Shown here: positions 5,671-9,924 of the stretch, one piece after another
How positions within the stretch are numbered: the stretch's first letter is position 1
How the letters are laid out: each line of letters starts with the position of its first letter
Assembly: GCA_002299785.1 (NCBI GenBank)
Contig: DBNL01000014.1
Span: 16,264-26,187 of the forward strand
Length of the DNA: 9,924 nt
Direction: 5' to 3'
Source: Verrucomicrobia bacterium UBA673
GTDB taxonomy: Bacteria > Verrucomicrobiota > Verrucomicrobiia > Limisphaerales > UBA1096
The notes under the pieces: model-generated
The model's input: the letters and a program-made list of their open reading frames with translations, nothing else
What the model was told of the DNA's origin: nothing
Databases searched by the model: none
Made by a program: the position numbers and the translations under genes

Positions 5671-7680
5671 ATGACTTCCTACAATTTCAGGTTCTTTTGT
5701 CTGCTATTTGGCTTGGTTGTTACTTTTACTCAAGGTCTTAGCCAAAAGGTGAATTCACTGGATGACCTTAAGGTATTGGAGGGGGATCAGCGGCAGTTGC
5801 TCTGGAACCATCTTACATTTCAATGTGACCGATTGGATCGACAACGTGCCGATCGCCTAGCCAAGGCTCTCAAGTCGCCGGCAGCGCTGAAGCAGCACTT
5901 GACCAAGCTTCGTGATGATTACCGCAATATTTTGGGCTCCTTCCCCAAGAAATCACCGCTTAATGCCAAGGTCACCGGCAAACTGGACGGCAGCAGTTAT
6001 CGCGTTGAGAAGGTTTTATTCGAAAGTCTACCGAATCATCATGTCACCGCCCTACTCTATCTGCCGGCAAATGGCAGCGGACCTTGGCCCGGTGTATTGT
6101 TCGCGTGTGGTCATTCAGCCAACGGCAAGGCGTATCCGCCGTATCAATCCGCCTGTGCGTTGCTTGCTCAAAACGGGTTTGTGGTGCTGAGCTACGATCC
6201 GATCTCGCAAGGCGAACGGATACAACTGCCCAAGGCGCCACGCTACGGCACCACAACCCATACACTGCTTAACCACGGGGCACGGCTCACAGGGCGTAGC
6301 GTAGTTTGGTATTCCACATGGGACGGAATAAGGTCGATCGACTACCTCCTCTCACGGCCTGAAGTGGATCGCTCCAAGCCAGTCGGCATGACCGGCACCA
6401 GCGGGGGCGGTACCCAGACTACCTTCCTGATGGCGATCGACGATCGGATCGGACCCTCAGCTCCTTCCTGCTACACCATGCAGCGCACCGATAAATTCCA
6501 CGGCAAAAGCGGTCCGGCAGACGGTTGCCAGCACCTGGCAAGCGAGGGACTTTATGGTATCGATCACATTGATTACTCATTGATGCGGTTCCCTCGACCC
6601 ACGGCCATCCTAGCTGCAACCCAGGACTTTTTTGAAATCGATTCCACACGTCAGACCGTGCGTGATGCGAAGGCAGTCTTTGGCGCGCTTGGCCAAGCGG
6701 ACAGGTTCGCGTTCTTTGAATCCGACACGACGCATGGCATGCATGTCGAGCACCGGCAGGAAGCCACTCGCTGGATGCGCCAATGGCTTTACAACGATTC
6801 AAGCCCGATCATCGAGCCGAAGGACATCCGATTGTTTACCGACGCCGAACTGCAGGTAACCCGCACGGGGCAGGTCTGCAACGATTTCCCCGACGAAGCC
6901 AGCGTCGCCGATATCAGCCTACTCCTGGCCAGCCGGTTGGTAACCAAGCGGCAACGTTTCTGGGCTGGCAACCCTGCCAAGGCGTTGGCGAAGGTGCGCA
7001 AATTGATAGGCCTGCCCGAGAACCTCCAGCAGCCCAGAGTGAAGCGTGGCGGCCAAGCCCAAACCAACTGGGCGCGTATCGACAAATTCACGTTTCAGCG
7101 CTCCGGTGACATGCCGGTACCCGCCCTGCTCTTTCGGCCGCACGGCCACAGCGGCCAGGCGCTGGATGTCATCATTTATGCGAATGGCCGCGGCATGCGG
7201 AACGCCGCCCACACCAACGGCCCAATCCAAAAATTGGTGAATGAGTCGACAGCGGTGTTTGCCGTGGATCTGCGCGGCCTCGGTGAGACGCGTGACCAGG
7301 GCAGCAATGCAAAATACCACAGCCACTCTCACCGGGTCGGCAACGTGGCCACGCACATTGGGCAACCGCTGCTTGGTCAACGCGTCGGAGATTTGTTAGC
7401 GGTCGTCGACTACCTAAACGAAGTCGGTAACGAACGTGTTCGCAGTATTCGTGTGACCGGCGTCGGTTCCGCCGCGCCGGTCGCACTGCACGCCACGGCG
7501 TTGGATGCTCGAATCAGCAAGGTCGAGCTACACAACCCGGCGCTGAATAACTGGGTGGGCGACGTCGTTGCCCAACCACTCCGCCGCGAGATGGTCGACC
7601 ACGTGGTGCCCGGTGCCCTCGCCTGGTATGATCTCCCGGACCTCGCTCGCCAACTCGGCGCCCGACTCAGAACTCGATGA
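5671..7680 (+). CDS. Secreted acetylxylan-esterase-like alpha/beta hydrolase with a second, degenerate hydrolase domain
   Basis: 669 residues. Probably hydrolyses acyl esters on polysaccharides outside the cytoplasm. A signal peptide covers about 1-25 (FFCLLFGLVVTF, then GLSQ). The first alpha/beta hydrolase domain (about 100-380) has the oxyanion-region sequence CGHSANGK (146-153), the nucleophile elbow GTSGGG with Ser244, a candidate acid Asp319 (ATQDF) and His355 (DTTHGMH), so the triad looks complete. A second region (about 460-650) again follows the fold (YANGRG 503-508, DLRGLGET 533-540), but its elbow reads GVGSA with Gly599 where Ser is expected, so it is probably not catalytic. No Shine-Dalgarno is seen before ATG 5671, and only 11 bases separate it from the divergent sulfatase relic. 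The 3' end overlaps the convergent phosphoesterase gene by 14 bases. The exact substrate is unknown. Confidence 0.85.
   Translation: MTSYNFRFFCLLFGLVVTFTQGLSQKVNSLDDLKVLEGDQRQLLWNHLTFQCDRLDRQRADRLAKALKSPAALKQHLTKLRDDYRNILGSFPKKSPLNAKVTGKLDGSSYRVEKVLFESLPNHHVTALLYLPANGSGPWPGVLFACGHSANGKAYPPYQSACALLAQNGFVVLSYDPISQGERIQLPKAPRYGTTTHTLLNHGARLTGRSVVWYSTWDGIRSIDYLLSRPEVDRSKPVGMTGTSGGGTQTTFLMAIDDRIGPSAPSCYTMQRTDKFHGKSGPADGCQHLASEGLYGIDHIDYSLMRFPRPTAILAATQDFFEIDSTRQTVRDAKAVFGALGQADRFAFFESDTTHGMHVEHRQEATRWMRQWLYNDSSPIIEPKDIRLFTDAELQVTRTGQVCNDFPDEASVADISLLLASRLVTKRQRFWAGNPAKALAKVRKLIGLPENLQQPRVKRGGQAQTNWARIDKFTFQRSGDMPVPALLFRPHGHSGQALDVIIYANGRGMRNAAHTNGPIQKLVNESTAVFAVDLRGLGETRDQGSNAKYHSHSHRVGNVATHIGQPLLGQRVGDLLAVVDYLNEVGNERVRSIRVTGVGSAAPVALHATALDARISKVELHNPALNNWVGDVVAQPLRREMVDHVVPGALAWYDLPDLARQLGARLRTR
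6686..6699. repeat. Perfect 14-base palindrome CGCTTGGCCAAGCG inside the esterase gene
   Basis: The longest perfect copy of the recurrent CTTGGCCAAG palindrome in this window. It lies in coding sequence for the AlaLeuGlyGlnAla segment at about residues 339-343. See the finding on this motif for all copies. Confidence 0.7.
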
Positions 7681-8131
7681 ATTTTGGCGTCATTTTGCCA
7701 TTTTTGAGGGTCATGCGGATCAGGCTGGACCTGTGGCCTCCGCGCGGGCGGGTAACGGAGCCGGGGTTAAGAAACAAGATACCACCGATCGTTTCGCAAT
7801 ACGGCTCGTGCGTATGGCCGAAAACAACAACGTCCGGCTCGATGCGCTTGAGCCGCTCGCGCAAAGACGCCTGAAGCCGGTGCGGATCGACGATGTGCTG
7901 AACGAAAAACTTTTTGCCATCGAGCATCACCACGGCTGATTCGTTGATCGGCATGTCGCCGTCGGTGTTGCCGAGCACAGCGGTCGTAGGCGCGATGGCT
8001 TCCATGTCTAGCACGAGATTGTACGGACCGATGTCGCCAGCGTGAATGATGGCATCGACGCCGGCCAACGACTCGGCGATGTGAGGCGGCCAATCGCTGT
8101 GATTATCCGAGAGAATACCGACAATCGTCAT
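7667..8131 (-). CDS. YfcE/MJ0936-type metallophosphoesterase
   Basis: 154 residues, the normal size for this small calcineurin-like phosphoesterase family, whose members hydrolyse phosphodiesters with a two-metal centre in the cytoplasm. Seen: metal ligands Asp9 and His11 (SDNH), Asp33 (GDIG), Asn55 (GNTD), His79 (VQHIVDP, where the family usually has HG), His106 and His108 (GHTH), and NPGS at 122-125. All ligands appear present; the Ile after His79 is the only deviation noted. The ATG at 8131 overlaps the stop of the DUF6580 gene by 4 bases (ATGA), so the two are very likely one transcript with coupled translation. The 3' end overlaps the convergent esterase gene. The physiological substrate is unknown for most family members. 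Confidence 0.92.
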   Translation of the reverse strand: MTIVGILSDNHSDWPPHIAESLAGVDAIIHAGDIGPYNLVLDMEAIAPTTAVLGNTDGDMPINESAVVMLDGKKFFVQHIVDPHRLQASLRERLKRIEPDVVVFGHTHEPYCETIGGILFLNPGSVTRPRGGHRSSLIRMTLKNGKMTPKFIEF

Positions 8132-8730
8132 GCGGCCTCAGGGCTGGATTCAGGTGGGGTTTCGGGCTCCTCTTCGTCTTCGGGTTCGGGCTCTGCGTCA
8201 AGTGCCTCACTCCACTTCATCGCCCCGGCAAAAAGTCCGGTGAACAGCCCGGTACCAAGCAGTGACTTGAGGCCAAACACCCATGTTGGCGGAAAACCAG
8301 GCAACCCAACCGTCAACGCCTGAATCCAGCCCGCAATCGTCTTGGCATAAGCTGGGTTGACCAGCCACGAGACGGTGTTGCTAACAAGGTAAAATAAGAG
8401 CGCGCCAATCAGTGTGCCAAGGAAAACCCGGCCGTAACTCCGATGCCTGGCCATCCACTTGGCCAGGACGACGAACAGCCCAAGGATCATCCAATTCACA
8501 ACCAACTCAGGCATCATCACCGGCATGTTGTAGTGGAAAATATTTAGCAGGATATCAGCGACGATGATGGTTGCCAGCGGCAGCACCCAGCCCATCCAGC
8601 CGGGCAGCCAAAATGCCGCGCAAAAAAGCAGCGCGTGCGCTGCGCTGAAGTTTTGCGGCAGCATGCCGGGCCAGCGGCTCGCCGCAAAGACGAGCATCAA
8701 TACCAGCGGCAGCCATGTTTTGCGTTCCAC
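8128..8730 (-). CDS. DUF6580-family membrane protein
   Basis: 200 residues with about five hydrophobic segments between 7 and 172. The N-terminal SRWPGMLPQNFSAAHALLF and the later SNTVSWLVNPAY...TIAGWIQAL...GLPGF follow the pattern I associate with DUF6580 proteins (NFTPxxAxxLF, then TNxxxW...Y..T..GL), described as putative transport or ECF S-component-like proteins; the true role is unknown. The tail (about 174-200) is made almost only of Glu, Asp, Pro and Ser and should be a disordered cytoplasmic or periplasmic extension. The start is GTG at 8730, because an in-frame TAA lies four codons upstream; no Shine-Dalgarno is obvious and an ATG at codon 12 is the alternative. It overlaps the downstream phosphoesterase gene by 4 bases and diverges from sppA. 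Confidence 0.75.
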   Translation of the reverse strand: MERKTWLPLVLMLVFAASRWPGMLPQNFSAAHALLFCAAFWLPGWMGWVLPLATIIVADILLNIFHYNMPVMMPELVVNWMILGLFVVLAKWMARHRSYGRVFLGTLIGALLFYLVSNTVSWLVNPAYAKTIAGWIQALTVGLPGFPPTWVFGLKSLLGTGLFTGLFAGAMKWSEALDAEPEPEDEEEPETPPESSPEAA

Positions 8731-8813
8731 GCCAAGATGTTACCCAAGCACTTGACCAATCGCAAACCGGCTGCTTGCCCGCGCGCCTGCCCAAAGGTAG
8801 ACTGCCCCGCGAT

Positions 8814-9899
8814 ATGATGGATAATGCACCCCCTGTAATTTCACCCGGATCAAGTCCGGCACCGGCCAGAAAAAGCCGGGGCTGGATGTGGTTCTCCCTG
8901 TTTCTGGTGGGTAGCCTAATCCTGGGCGGTTTTCTGGTCGTCGTGCTAGCCGTCGGCTCTGCCGGCATGTCCATTGGTTCCAGCGAAATCGGCTATGTCG
9001 AGGAAGCCACCCTTCGAGACAACGACAGCAAAAACAAGATTGCTGTAATCGATCTCGCCGGCCTGATTGCCAGCTTCAGCGTCGATGCCAGCGGGAACAA
9101 CATGGTCGAGTCGATCCGGCGGCAGTTCAAATGGGCGCAGGATGATGAAAATGTGAAGGGAGTGCTGTTTCGCATCAACTCGCCCGGCGGAGAGGTACTG
9201 GCATCGGATCACATTTATGAAATCATTCGCGATTTCCAGGATGAGTGCGAGAAGCCCGTGGTCGCCATGATGGGGGCATTAGCGGCCTCGGGCGGCTACT
9301 ACGTTGCCGCACCGTGCAATTGGATCGTCGCACACGAGTTGACTATCACCGGCAGTATCGGCGTGATCATGCAGGGCTACAACCTTCGCAACCTGATGGA
9401 TAAAGTCGGCGTTCGGCCGATGGTGTTCAAGAGCGGCAAGTACAAGGACATGCTCAGCTACGACAAACTCGAGGAAGACATCACGCCGGAGGAACGCCGA
9501 ATTGTTCAGGATCTGATAGACGAGACATTTGGCCGCTTTAAAAAAATCGTGCGCGAAGGACGCAACCTTGATCGACGGGACAAACCGGATGATGGCAAAG
9601 CACTCGCCGACAACTGGGAGGACTACGCCGATGGCCGAATCCTCTCCGGCACGCAAGCGCTTGGGCAAGGGTTCGTGGACGAACTGGGCAACCTCGACAC
9701 CGCCACCAACCAGGCACTGTCGCTGGCCGGCATTCCCGATGCAAACCTGATCCAGTACCGCCAACCGTTGAATCTGGCCAACCTGTTTCAGTTCTTCGGC
9801 AAGAGCGAGGCCAAGGCGATAAAAATCGACCTCGGAGTGGACCTCCCCAAGCTCAAGTCCGGACGGCTCTACTTCCTCTCACCATTGCTGCTCTATTAA
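8814..9899 (+). CDS. sppA: Signal peptide peptidase SppA, S49 family
   Basis: 361 residues from the ATG at 8814, the short bacterial form with one S49 domain. SppA degrades leftover signal peptides and other fragments in the membrane using a Ser-Lys dyad. Seen: a Pro-rich cytoplasmic start, one membrane segment (WMWFSLFLVGSLILGGF and on, about 24-47), RINSPGGEV (about 120-128), the nucleophile Ser159 in ALAASGGYY and Lys211 in KSGKYKDM. The Ser-Lys distance of 52 residues equals what I recall for B. subtilis SppA (Ser147/Lys199), so it should be active. The frame is open from 8715, but that extension runs into the divergent DUF6580 start and has no family similarity. A weak AAAGG lies 16 bases before 8814; ATG 8817 is also possible. 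It diverges from DUF6580 across about 83 bases, where promoters for both should lie. Confidence 0.93.
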   Translation: MMDNAPPVISPGSSPAPARKSRGWMWFSLFLVGSLILGGFLVVVLAVGSAGMSIGSSEIGYVEEATLRDNDSKNKIAVIDLAGLIASFSVDASGNNMVESIRRQFKWAQDDENVKGVLFRINSPGGEVLASDHIYEIIRDFQDECEKPVVAMMGALAASGGYYVAAPCNWIVAHELTITGSIGVIMQGYNLRNLMDKVGVRPMVFKSGKYKDMLSYDKLEEDITPEERRIVQDLIDETFGRFKKIVREGRNLDRRDKPDDGKALADNWEDYADGRILSGTQALGQGFVDELGNLDTATNQALSLAGIPDANLIQYRQPLNLANLFQFFGKSEAKAIKIDLGVDLPKLKSGRLYFLSPLLLY

Positions 9900-9908
9900 G
9901 CAACGGAA

Positions 9909-9922
9909 CGCTTGGCCAAGTG
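9909..9922. repeat. CTTGGCCAAG palindrome after sppA
   Basis: CGCTTGGCCAAGTG lies 9 bases past the sppA stop, self-complementary with one G-T mismatch. On the opposite strand the 14 bases GCACTTGGCCAAGC (9923-9910) are identical to 2456-2469 upstream of argA. No T run follows within the window, so a terminator cannot be claimed. Confidence 0.6.
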
Positions 9923-9924
9923 CT

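Noticed and set aside
8715..8813. N-terminal extension of sppA to an ATG at 8715
   Set aside because: The extra 33 residues precede the normal Pro-rich cytoplasmic start, resemble nothing in the family, and would overlap the start of the divergent DUF6580 gene.

Overview
The window looks like chromosomal DNA of a free-living, moderately GC-rich bacterium. The best guess is Verrucomicrobiota or a related PVC lineage. This is inferred from a two-domain ArgA with a familiar N-terminus, a DUF6580 protein, a secreted acetylxylan-esterase-like hydrolase beside a sulfatase remnant, and a prepilin relic. No rRNA, tRNA, CRISPR array, transposase or phage gene is visible, and no complete unknown multi-gene system can be supported.

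Left block (1-4080). The 3' part of a D-2-hydroxyacid dehydrogenase enters on the + strand and ends tail-to-tail with a minus-strand run of three genes. In transcription order these are a GntP-family permease, argA (N-acetylglutamate synthase, first step of arginine synthesis) and an L,D-transpeptidase. argA and the transpeptidase are joined by a 1-base stop/start overlap. argA has a strong Shine-Dalgarno ahead of a GTG start, and an inverted repeat overlaps that site.

Middle block (4081-5670). About 1.6 kb is AT-richer, carries no convincing intact gene and looks like a gene graveyard. It holds a prepilin-type N-terminal motif without its gene, a sulfatase reduced to about 100 codons with a nonsense codon and a large internal deletion, some protein-like patches in changing frames, a terminator-like hairpin and a small imperfect palindrome.

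Right block (5671-9899). A secreted tandem alpha/beta hydrolase (acetylxylan-esterase type) starts 11 bases from the sulfatase relic, in the opposite direction. The pair suggests a former polysaccharide-degradation locus. Its end overlaps a minus-strand YfcE-type phosphoesterase, which is itself joined by a 4-base overlap to a DUF6580 membrane protein. sppA (S49 peptidase) diverges from that pair and fills the right end.

The main genome-scale signal is a short palindrome, CTTGGCCAAG, and its 8-base core TGGCCAAG. By hand count the core occurs at 11 sites on either strand, far above chance, in genes and gaps alike. It resembles a lineage-specific over-represented palindrome of the HIP1 type.
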